Part shown: piece by piece, positions 27,242 to 34,720 of the stretch
Position numbering within the stretch: position 1 is the stretch's first letter
Layout: each line of letters opens with the position of its first letter
From: Botrimarina mediterranea
GTDB taxonomy: Bacteria > Planctomycetota > Planctomycetia > Pirellulales > Lacipirellulaceae
NCBI RefSeq assembly: GCF_007753265.1
Contig: NZ_CP036349.1
Coordinates: 892,363-956,362, forward strand
DNA: 64,000 bases
Direction of reading: 5' to 3'
Position numbers and translations under genes: made by a program
Notes under the pieces: generated by a model
What the model was told of the DNA's origin: nothing
Database searches by the model: none
What the model saw: only the letters and a program-made list of their open reading frames with translations

Positions 27242-27310
27242 AGACGCCAATCACCTCGATGACGCTCTGAGGAGCGGCCAACGCGACACGTAGCGGACGG
27301 AGAACTAGCC

Positions 27311-27520
27311 ATGACTGCGAGCCGATTCGGCGCCGGATCAGAACCACCTGCCGGACCCGACGACCCAAAACCTTCCCCGCCTGCGCCCGACTACGTGCCG
27401 CCGCGGCCCCCTCACCCGGGACCGGCCAAGCCCGGCGATCCTCCCGATCGTCCGATGCAGGACCCGCCGGCGTCGCCACCCGCGCCCGATCCGCCGGGAC
27501 CGATGCGTCCGATGGCGTAG
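27311..27520 (+). CDS. Small proline-rich hypothetical protein
   Basis: This is a 69-residue, very Pro-rich protein (PP and PDPP repeats through most of its length) without signal or membrane segments. A GGAG stands about 9 nt before the ATG, and it follows the CsbD gene by 69 bp, so it may share that transcript. Compositional bias makes a random open frame possible. Confidence 0.5.
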   Translation: MTASRFGAGSEPPAGPDDPKPSPPAPDYVPPRPPHPGPAKPGDPPDRPMQDPPASPPAPDPPGPMRPMA

Positions 27521-27597
27521 CAGGCTACCTGCTCGAGATGTTGCTCCAGATGGGCGCCCGCTCGACGTGAAGTGTCTTTGCGTCCATCATCGGGCCC

Positions 27598-28368
27598 ATG
27601 CCGACCCCGAAGACCCTGGTAGCCGTCGCCACGTACAACGAGCGCGACAACCTGCCGTCGCTAATCGACGCCATCGAAGTCGCGTTACCCGACGCCGACA
27701 TTCTCGTCATCGACGACAACTCGCCCGATGGCACGGGCGCTTGGGTGGAGGACCGCGCTGCAGTTGATACGCGGGTGCGTGTCGTGCACCGGGCGGGAAA
27801 GCTCGGCCTCGGCACAGCGACGTTCGCCGCGATGCGCGTCGCGATCGATGAGGGCTACGACGTTGTCTGCACGCTCGACGCCGATTGGAGCCACCCGCCT
27901 GAAAAGCTGCCTCAACTCGTCGAGCTGATTGCCGACAGCCGACAGCCGACATCCGACAGCCCCTCCATCGCCATCGGCAGCCGTTACGTCCGCGGCGGGC
28001 GCATCGAAGGCTGGCCGCTGAAGCGGCACGTCGCCAGCCGCATGGTGAACGCGGCCGCCCGATTTCTGTTGCGTCTGCCGACCCGCGACTCTAGCGGCGC
28101 GTTTCGAGCCTATCGCGTTGAGGTGCTGCGCGGTTTGGACTTCGACTCGATGCGCGGCACGGGTTACGCCTATCTCGAAGAGATCCTCTGGCGGCTGAAG
28201 CGTCGCGGCGCAAAGTTCGTGGAACTGCCGATCACCTTCACCGAACGCCGTGCCGGGGCCTCGAAGATCAACGGCCGTGAGGTGCGCCGGGCGATGGCGT
28301 TGCTCTTCCGACTCGGCATTGCCGAGTGGACCGGACGGGATTTGCCGCCCGTCTCGGCGAATGAATGA
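27598..28368 (+). CDS. Polyprenol monophosphomannose synthase-like GT2 glycosyltransferase
   Basis: This 256-residue family-2 glycosyltransferase starts TLVAVATYNERDNLPSLIDAI. It continues with LVIDDNSPDGTG (nucleotide-binding acidic pair), RAGKLGLGTA, and DVVCTLDADWSHPPEKLP with the DAD metal motif. RDSSGAFRAYR and GYAYLEEILWRLKRRGAKFVELPITFTER match dolichol/polyprenol-phosphate mannose synthases. No C-terminal membrane segments are present, so it is the soluble catalytic type. It supplies lipid-linked mannose for protein or glycan mannosylation. Confidence 0.9.
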   Translation: MPTPKTLVAVATYNERDNLPSLIDAIEVALPDADILVIDDNSPDGTGAWVEDRAAVDTRVRVVHRAGKLGLGTATFAAMRVAIDEGYDVVCTLDADWSHPPEKLPQLVELIADSRQPTSDSPSIAIGSRYVRGGRIEGWPLKRHVASRMVNAAARFLLRLPTRDSSGAFRAYRVEVLRGLDFDSMRGTGYAYLEEILWRLKRRGAKFVELPITFTERRAGASKINGREVRRAMALLFRLGIAEWTGRDLPPVSANE

Positions 28369-28397
28369 GGAATGAGACGCGCAGGCTAGCCCCTACT

Positions 28398-28647
28398 AGA
28401 CGCGCTTCACTCAGCCTTGTCGCTTCTAGCCTCGCGCAGAGACGCGGAGACGCAGAGTTGGATGTCTTCAAGACTCACGCCAAGGCGCTAAGCCGCAAAG
28501 GACGCACTCTTGCGCGACCGTCGCGGATGCGATCATTCCTTACGGACTTTGTCTTTGCGCCTTGGCGGCTTCGCGTGAGTCTTCTCTGCCTACCCTCTGC
28601 GTCTCCGCGACTCTGCGCGAGACGCTACGGCAAAACGAAGAACGCTA
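28398..28647. repeat. Family E nested inverted-repeat element, copy 1
   Basis: The element is about 250 bp. The outer arms tcgcgcagagacgcggagac and the mirror near 28600-28625 enclose inner arms agactcacgccaaggcgcta and the mirror near 28555-28585. A clearly related copy in opposite orientation is at 42185-42455. No convincing protein is encoded. Confidence 0.85.
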
Positions 28648-28888
28648 TAGCCGATGGTGTACGGGCGCCGCTTCTCTCCGGGCGCTGACGGCTCGCCTTT
28701 GGTGAGCGTGGCGGAATAATCCGCATGATCGGCCCAAGCCGTACGCGTTTGGGGGCGAATCCCCTTCGACCATTGCGGATTTCTTCAACGTCCGTTGGCG
28801 CCGCGACGGGTGACCTAGCGTTGCCCAGTCTCATCTCCTGCGCGCTGCGGCCCTCCGCGAGCCCAAACTTCCTGCACGAATCGTCTCC

Positions 28889-30943
28889 ATGAGCAAGCAA
28901 CGAATTGGCATCCTCACCTCGGGCGGCGACTGCCCCGGTCTCAATGCGGTAATCCGCGGCGCCGTGAAGGCGTCCCACCAGTTGGGGTACGACTGCGTCG
29001 GCTTCCTAAAGGGTTACGAGGGCCTCTACGACCCGGTGCAGTACGTCCACCTCACCCCCAGCAGCACCCGCGGCATCCTGAGCCAGGGGGGCACTATCCT
29101 CGGCTCCACGAACAAGGGCCGCTTCGCCGCGACCGTCGGCGTGCAGGACCGTCAGGAGATCGAGCCCTACTTGATCGAGGGCGTCAAGAACACCATCGAG
29201 CAGCTCGGCATCACGGGCCTCGTGTGCGTCGGCGGCGACGGCTCGCTTGCGGTCGCCCAGCAGTTCCACGAGCAAGGCATCCCCGTCGTCGGCGTCCCGA
29301 AGACGATCGACAACGACTTGTCGGCGACCGCATTCACGTTCGGCTTCGATAGCGCTGTCGAGTGCGCGACCGACGCGCTCGACCGGCTGCACACGACCGC
29401 CGCCAGCCACGAGCGGATCATGGTGCTCGAGGTCATGGGCCGCCACGCAGGGTGGATCGCGCTGCACGCCGGCATCGCCGGTGGCGGCGACGTGATCTTG
29501 CTGCCCGAGATCGAGTGGAACTGGGACCACGTCTGCCACAAGATCCTGCAACGCGAAAGCCAGGGCAAGAAGTTCACACTGGTCGTCGTCGCCGAAGGCG
29601 CGCACCTGCCGGGTGGCGACCTTGTTGGCGAGCAACGCAGCGGCGCGCAGATGAAACTCGGCGGCATCGGCCGCACCGTCTGCGACGAGATCGAGCACCG
29701 CCTGCAACGCGAAGTGCGGTTGAGCGTGCTCGGCCACCTGCAACGCGGCGGCCAGCCGACGACCTTTGACCGGGTGCTCGCCACGCAGTACGGCGCGCAC
29801 GCGGTGCGTCTAGTTCACCAGAAGAAATTCGGGGAGATGCTCTGCTACCAGCCGCCGGAAATGACCAGCGTGCCGATCATGGAGGCGGTCAACGTGCTGC
29901 GTCGCGTCGATGTGAATGGCGCCGCGGTGCAAGCCGCCCGCGCGCTGGGCATCAGCTTCGGCGATCGCCCCGTCAACGAGGTCGGCTTCGAGCTGTTCGA
30001 TACGATTGAATCGGAAACGACGGCGCCGGCTCATGCCGAGCAGATCGAAGAGTACACGGACGAGTTCACCGAACAACTAGAGACGCCCGCGGTTGAAGTC
30101 GCATCCGAGCCAACGCCGGTAATGGAGGAGGCCGTCGCGTCTGTCGAAGAGCCGGCTGTCGTTGAAGAAACGCTTGCTGTTGAAGAAGCGGCGGAAGTCG
30201 AAGAGACCGAGCCCGCTATCGAAGTGCCCGCCAGCGAAGAGCCCGTCATCGAGAAGACGGTCGCCGCTTCGGTAACTTCTCTCGCAACAGAGGCAATCGA
30301 GGAAGAAGAGGCCGCCGAAGAGATCGCCGATTCGCTGCTCGACCTGGTGGCCGACGCCGACGAGATGATCCACGGCGCCGTTGAGATCGACGCCGCTACG
30401 ATCAACGCTGCGGAGACCGAGTCGGTCGAAGCCGAAGACGTCGACACCGAGATGCCTGAGACGGACGGGTTGGAGGCGGACTCCCTCGAATCCGAAGAGC
30501 CCGGGTTAGAACAGGCAGCCGATGACGCCGAGGAAGTTGGCGTCACGGCGCCAAAGTCACTCGAAGAGGGTCTCGAGGTGGATTCGCCGGCGTTGTCGCT
30601 GGACGAAACCGAGGCAACATCCACAGCCGAGGAAACGGCGGGGCCCGAAGCCGCCGAGAAGTTGGCGGTCGATCTCGAAGCCGTCCAGGCCGAGCTCGCT
30701 GAGAAAATCGCCGACGCCGCCAAGGCCAAACGTGACGCGGCGCAGGTCGAGACGATCGCCGAGCCCGATGCCGAGTCGTTATCGGTCGCCGATCTCGTCA
30801 AGCAGAAACTCGCATCGATGAGCCCGACGGCGAAGGCCGCTGCCGAGAAGCCCGAACCGACGAAGTCGGTGCTCGACGAGCCACACGGGGAAGACTTGGT
30901 TGCAGACGCCCGAGCAGCGCTCGAAGAGGCGCTGGCGAAGTAG
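28889..30943 (+). CDS. pfkA: 6-phosphofructokinase with long acidic C-terminal extension
   Basis: The first 365 of 684 residues form a complete PFK domain that phosphorylates fructose 6-phosphate in glycolysis: ILTSGGDCPGLNAVIRG (8-24), GGDGS (115-119), PKTIDND (137-143), MGRHAGW and GHLQRGG. The Gly in GGDGS favours ATP over pyrophosphate as donor. The Lys in PKTIDND is the residue seen in PPi-type and group III enzymes, so the donor should be tested. Residues 375-684 are a Glu/Ala/Val-rich, probably disordered or helical region with many PxxEEP-like repeats, ending LVADARAALEEALAK. I know of no such tail in standard PFKs. It might bind a partner or localise the enzyme. Confidence 0.93.
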   Translation: MSKQRIGILTSGGDCPGLNAVIRGAVKASHQLGYDCVGFLKGYEGLYDPVQYVHLTPSSTRGILSQGGTILGSTNKGRFAATVGVQDRQEIEPYLIEGVKNTIEQLGITGLVCVGGDGSLAVAQQFHEQGIPVVGVPKTIDNDLSATAFTFGFDSAVECATDALDRLHTTAASHERIMVLEVMGRHAGWIALHAGIAGGGDVILLPEIEWNWDHVCHKILQRESQGKKFTLVVVAEGAHLPGGDLVGEQRSGAQMKLGGIGRTVCDEIEHRLQREVRLSVLGHLQRGGQPTTFDRVLATQYGAHAVRLVHQKKFGEMLCYQPPEMTSVPIMEAVNVLRRVDVNGAAVQAARALGISFGDRPVNEVGFELFDTIESETTAPAHAEQIEEYTDEFTEQLETPAVEVASEPTPVMEEAVASVEEPAVVEETLAVEEAAEVEETEPAIEVPASEEPVIEKTVAASVTSLATEAIEEEEAAEEIADSLLDLVADADEMIHGAVEIDAATINAAETESVEAEDVDTEMPETDGLEADSLESEEPGLEQAADDAEEVGVTAPKSLEEGLEVDSPALSLDETEATSTAEETAGPEAAEKLAVDLEAVQAELAEKIADAAKAKRDAAQVETIAEPDAESLSVADLVKQKLASMSPTAKAAAEKPEPTKSVLDEPHGEDLVADARAALEEALAK

Positions 30944-30971
30944 GCGATTCGCTCGAAGTTGAACCAACGAT

Positions 30972-31010
30972 CAGGGCGGCGTGCTGAGGCACGCCGCCCT
31001 GTTCTGCTTT
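30972..31010 (+). terminator. Rho-independent terminator of pfkA
   Basis: A 13-bp stem, cagggcggcgtgc with gcacgccgccctg, around tgag is followed by ttctgcttt. It begins 29 bp after the pfkA stop. Confidence 0.88.
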
Positions 31011-31049
31011 GTAGCGACGAATCTCTAGCGACAAAGTCGCGCGCAAATT

Positions 31050-31200
31050 CCCTCCCTTGCAGGGAGGGGCTAGGGGAGGGTGAAACGCTTCGAGCGGAGC
31101 AACGATTGAGTACCGATCAGCCGCGGAAATCGGTACACAACCGGACCATGGTTACGGACAGTCCAGACCCTCCCCTAACCCCTCCCTGAAAGGGAGGGGA
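31050..31200. repeat. Family A inverted-repeat element, copy 4
   Basis: The left end ccctcccttgcagggagggg then ctaggggagggtgaaacgct mirrors the right end ccctcccctaacc then cctccctgaaagggagggg. It lies between pfkA and the aldo/keto reductase gene. Confidence 0.85.
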
Positions 31201-31306
31201 ACAACAACGAGGCTTTGCCTCGGGAAGGCGCTGCCCCGCTTGGCGAGTCGATGCGTAGCGGCGACGATGGGCGTTCCCTTCCAACGCCCCTCTTGATGCC
31301 CCCGCC

Positions 31307-32542
31307 ATGCAGTACCGCCGATTCGGTCGAACCGAGCTGTCGATGCCCGTCTTTAGTTGTGGCGGGATGCGCTATCAGCAGACTTGGGACGACGCGACGC
31401 TCGACGTGGTCGAGGACGCCAATCAGCAGAACCTGCGGGCGACGATCCACCGCGCGATCGAGCTGGGGATCACGCACATCGAGACGGCCCGCGGCTACGG
31501 CACCAGCGAGCGGCAGCTGGGGTTGGTGCTGCCGGAGATTCGCGCGACGCGGCCGGTCGAGGCGAAGGGCGGACCCGACGGTTTGATCGTCCAAACCAAG
31601 ATCGCGCCGCACGCCAACCCGAAGGAGTTCCGCCGCCAGGTGCTCGACTCGCTTGACCGGCTGAAGACAGACTACGTCGATCTGCTCGGCCTGCACGGCA
31701 TCAACACGTACGAGGTCTTCTGGCACGCCGTGAAGCCCGGTGGGTGTTTGGAAGAGGCGCGGAAGCTGCAGCGTGAGGGACGTGTCGGGAGCGTCGGCTT
31801 CTCGACGCACGGGCTCACCGACTTGATCGTCGATGCGGTGAACTACCAGGGCGCGGGCGGTTTCGACTACGTGAACCTACACTGGTACTACATCAACCAG
31901 TGGAACTGGCCCGCGGTCGAGGCGGCGACGAAGAACGAGGTCGGCGTGTTTATTATCTCGCCGAACGACAAGGGCGGGCTGCTCTACAAGCCGTCGGACA
32001 AGCTCGTCGAGTTGTGCCAACCGTTGCACCCGATTGTCTTCAACAGTTTGTTCTGTCTGCGGCGGCCGGAGGTGCACACCCTGAGCCTCGGCGCCTCGCA
32101 GCCGAGCGACTTCGACTTGCAGGTGTCGTCGCTACCGCTGCTCGACAAAGCGGACGAGCGTCTCGCGCCGATCCTCGCGCGGTTGCGGCGGGCGATGGTC
32201 GAGGCGGTGGGTGAAGACGTGGCCGATCACTTCCGCGACGGGCTCCCCACTTGGGAGGAGGGCGATAACGCCGGCTATATCAACACCCACATCGTGCTCT
32301 GGCTGCGGAACCTGGCGCTGGCGTACGACCTCACCGAGTACGGCAAGATGCGCTACAACCTGCTGGGGAACGGCGGCCACTGGTTCTCGGGCCTCAACGC
32401 GGCGCACCTCGACACAATGCCGACTGAGCGATTGGAGAAGGCCTACAAGGACTCCCCGTTCGCCGACCGGATCGCGGGCTGGCTACGCGAAGCCCACGAG
32501 TTGCTTGGCGGCGCCGAGGTGCAACGTCTCGGCCGCGATTAA
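31307..32542 (+). CDS. Aldo/keto reductase
   Basis: This 411-residue protein has an NAD(P)-dependent AKR barrel at about 1-290: MQYRRFGRTELSMPVFSCGG start, HIETARGYGTSERQLG with the catalytic Tyr, IVQTKI with Lys, DLLGLHGIN with His, and VGFSTHG. The C-terminal 110 residues form an extra helical part (ADHFRDGLPTWEEGD and so on). The Cys cluster of the 4Fe-4S AKR subfamily is not seen. The substrate is unknown. Confidence 0.88.
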   Translation: MQYRRFGRTELSMPVFSCGGMRYQQTWDDATLDVVEDANQQNLRATIHRAIELGITHIETARGYGTSERQLGLVLPEIRATRPVEAKGGPDGLIVQTKIAPHANPKEFRRQVLDSLDRLKTDYVDLLGLHGINTYEVFWHAVKPGGCLEEARKLQREGRVGSVGFSTHGLTDLIVDAVNYQGAGGFDYVNLHWYYINQWNWPAVEAATKNEVGVFIISPNDKGGLLYKPSDKLVELCQPLHPIVFNSLFCLRRPEVHTLSLGASQPSDFDLQVSSLPLLDKADERLAPILARLRRAMVEAVGEDVADHFRDGLPTWEEGDNAGYINTHIVLWLRNLALAYDLTEYGKMRYNLLGNGGHWFSGLNAAHLDTMPTERLEKAYKDSPFADRIAGWLREAHELLGGAEVQRLGRD

Positions 32543-32550
32543 GCGTGCGT

Positions 32551-32626
32551 GGCGAGCCGGCGACGTGAGTCGTCGGTAGGGTCCTGGTACCCGCTTCCCA
32601 CCGACGACTCACGTCGCCGGCTCGCC
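32551..32626. repeat. Family C palindrome, copy 2
   Basis: ggcgagccggcgacgtgagt then cgtcggt pairs with accgacgactcacgtcgccg then gctcgcc over 27 bp without mismatch. The centre on the minus strand reads gaagcgggtaccagg. Confidence 0.9.
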
Positions 32627-32748
32627 GTCGTTTTGCTTGGTGAGAATCGCGGCGCGCAAAACCGCAAGCATTTTGCGGAATAATCGCCGCGGCGGCGTGC
32701 GAAACAGGTGCCAGACACGCCCTTACTTCGCGGCTTATGGAGACTGCC

Positions 32749-34593
32749 ATGCGTGATTGTGTGCGAGTTCTGATCGCGGCGCCGGCTCTGGCTGCCCTCG
32801 TTTTCAACAATGCCCAAGGCGCCCCGAGCGCCCAGAGTCGCACCGCCGACGATTGGTACGCCCAAGCGGTCGAGGCGACGCTCGCCGGCGACCTGGAGGG
32901 CCGCCAACAGGCCCTCGACGCGGCGATCGAGGTTGACCCCCAGCACGCCCCTTCGCGCGGCGAGCGCGGCGAGGTGAGAGACGGCGACCGCTGGGTCTCG
33001 GCCTGGTACGCGCAGCGGCTGGCGGCCGACGACGCCGACCGTGAGGCCTACCTGGACCGCCTTCAAGCGATCGACAACACGCCTGCCGCCCACGCCCGGA
33101 TGGCGAAGTGGTGCGACAAAGTAGGGCTGACGCCTGAGGCTCGGCCGCACTTGGTTGCAATCCTTAACAGCGATCCAGATAACGCTGTGGCGCTGGAAGA
33201 GTTGGGCCTTGTGCGTCGAGACGGACAGTTACTCGACGCCGAAGTGATCGCGAAAGCGGACGCACGCAAGGAAGAACTTGTCAGGTCAGCTAAGGATTGG
33301 GAAAAGCGCTTCCGGCGCTTCGAGTCGAAGCGTCACCTAGACGAAGAAGAACTCGGACGGATAAGGGAGGAACTGGACGTCGGCGCCATCGAGCCGATCG
33401 AGAATCGGATCGCCATGCTATCGCAAACGAGCGATCCTGAGCTGGCCGAGCGTCTCGAACTCTTGGTTCAGGCTTTTCTGAAACGATCCATCGCGTTGCC
33501 CGAGATCGAGGTGACGGCCTCCCTGAGTCGTATTGCAATTTTCGGCGGCGATTCGCATCGCGCTGCGGCGATCAAAACGCTCGAGAGTCGGCCGAAGTTC
33601 GATGTGATGCCAATGCTGCTCTCGCATCTCATCGCGCCGGTTGATAGCGACCATCGCATCACCCGAGACGTTCAAGGCAACGTTATCTACCAGCACCGGC
33701 TCAAGCGCGAGAACGCGGAGCATGACGAGATTCATGACCGCAACCGCACGGCGTCCGTTGGCGTCGGCATCAACTCGGCGGCGCCGCAAGGATTCCGTTC
33801 CTACACGACAAGTGAGGCGTTGTATCTGGCAGCGATCCAAGCCCGATTTGAAGGCGTCAAGCAAGCCATCGAGTACCAGACGGAGGCTGAAATAACGAAC
33901 GCGGCGGTAGCAGCGCACAACGCGATCGCAGAGGAGTTTAATAGCCGCATAGAGGAGGCTCTGACGCAGGTGGCGGGCCGGTCGATGGGGGAAACACCAC
34001 GCGAGTGGTGGGAAGCGTGGCGTCGATTCTCCGGGTACGATACCTACGATCGCGGGACAGAACGCACCTACGATGTGACCTACACACACCAGCGGGTGAC
34101 GGCGACGCCCACCTACGAACGTATTCCACCACCGCCACCCGGCCAACGCTGCGAATGCTTCGTCGCCGGCACGCCGGTGTGGACGCGGGACGGGAAGCAA
34201 GCGATCGAGACGCTTAAGGCCGGTGACCTCGTGATGGCGCGGGACCCGCATCGTGGCGGCATCGTCTACCGTGTCGTCACCGAGACGACGGTCCGTGAGC
34301 CGAGCCCGATGGTCGAGGTCGTCGCCGGCGGCGAGTCGATCCACGCCACGGTGGGCCACCCGTTCTGGGTGATCGGCAGCGGCTGGACGATGGCGAAGGA
34401 ACTGAGCGAAGGCGATATCCTCAGCACGATCGACGGCCCGGTCGTGGTCTCGTCGGTCAACGAGTACGAGAACGCGACGGCGTACAACCTCGTCGTCGAA
34501 GGCGCGGCGAACTACTACGTCGGCGAGCACGGCGTGCTCGTGCACGACAACACGCCGCGCGTCCCCGCAGTGGGTCTCGTCGCGCGACGCTAA
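32749..34593 (+). CDS. Exported TPR-like protein ending in a HINT domain
   Basis: This 614-residue protein has a signal peptide (1-24), then a helical, TPR-like and HEAT-like N-terminal part (about 30-270), a linker region to about 465, and a HINT (Hedgehog/intein) domain from Cys470 (CFVAGTPVWTRDG) to the end. HINT blocks include AIETLKAGDLV, HATVGHPFWV (the TxxH block B equivalent) and YNLVVEGAANYYVGEHGVLVHDN. The final block reads His-Asp-Asn at 599-601, followed by Thr and only 12 more residues. Such domains self-cleave or splice. In polymorphic toxins they release a downstream toxin, but here no toxin follows. ATG 32749 has GGAG 6 nt upstream; a second ATG is 12 bp earlier. Confidence 0.85.
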   Translation: MRDCVRVLIAAPALAALVFNNAQGAPSAQSRTADDWYAQAVEATLAGDLEGRQQALDAAIEVDPQHAPSRGERGEVRDGDRWVSAWYAQRLAADDADREAYLDRLQAIDNTPAAHARMAKWCDKVGLTPEARPHLVAILNSDPDNAVALEELGLVRRDGQLLDAEVIAKADARKEELVRSAKDWEKRFRRFESKRHLDEEELGRIREELDVGAIEPIENRIAMLSQTSDPELAERLELLVQAFLKRSIALPEIEVTASLSRIAIFGGDSHRAAAIKTLESRPKFDVMPMLLSHLIAPVDSDHRITRDVQGNVIYQHRLKRENAEHDEIHDRNRTASVGVGINSAAPQGFRSYTTSEALYLAAIQARFEGVKQAIEYQTEAEITNAAVAAHNAIAEEFNSRIEEALTQVAGRSMGETPREWWEAWRRFSGYDTYDRGTERTYDVTYTHQRVTATPTYERIPPPPPGQRCECFVAGTPVWTRDGKQAIETLKAGDLVMARDPHRGGIVYRVVTETTVREPSPMVEVVAGGESIHATVGHPFWVIGSGWTMAKELSEGDILSTIDGPVVVSSVNEYENATAYNLVVEGAANYYVGEHGVLVHDNTPRVPAVGLVARR

Positions 34594-34619
34594 CGATCAC
34601 CACCAGTTCGACGCTTCCT

Positions 34620-34694
34620 GCGAGCCCCGCGGCGTCAGTCCGGGGAGTGAAGCGTGTACCGACGCACTCCCCGGACTGACGTCGCGGGGCTCGC
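34620..34694. repeat. Family C palindrome, copy 3
   Basis: gcgagccccgcggcgtcagt then ccgggg pairs with ccccggactgacgtcgcggg then gctcgc. Arm bases differ from copies 1 and 2 on both sides, so pairing is kept by compensating changes. The loop reads gtgaagcgtgtaccgacg. Confidence 0.88.
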
Positions 34695-34720
34695 CGAAAC
34701 TTTGCTCGGAAACGTTGCTG

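Noticed and set aside
34150-34593. HINT domain as a true intein
   Set aside because: The end reads His-Asp-Asn-Thr rather than His-Asn plus nucleophile, and no host-protein half follows; a BIL-type or Hedgehog-type domain fits better, though splicing is not excluded.
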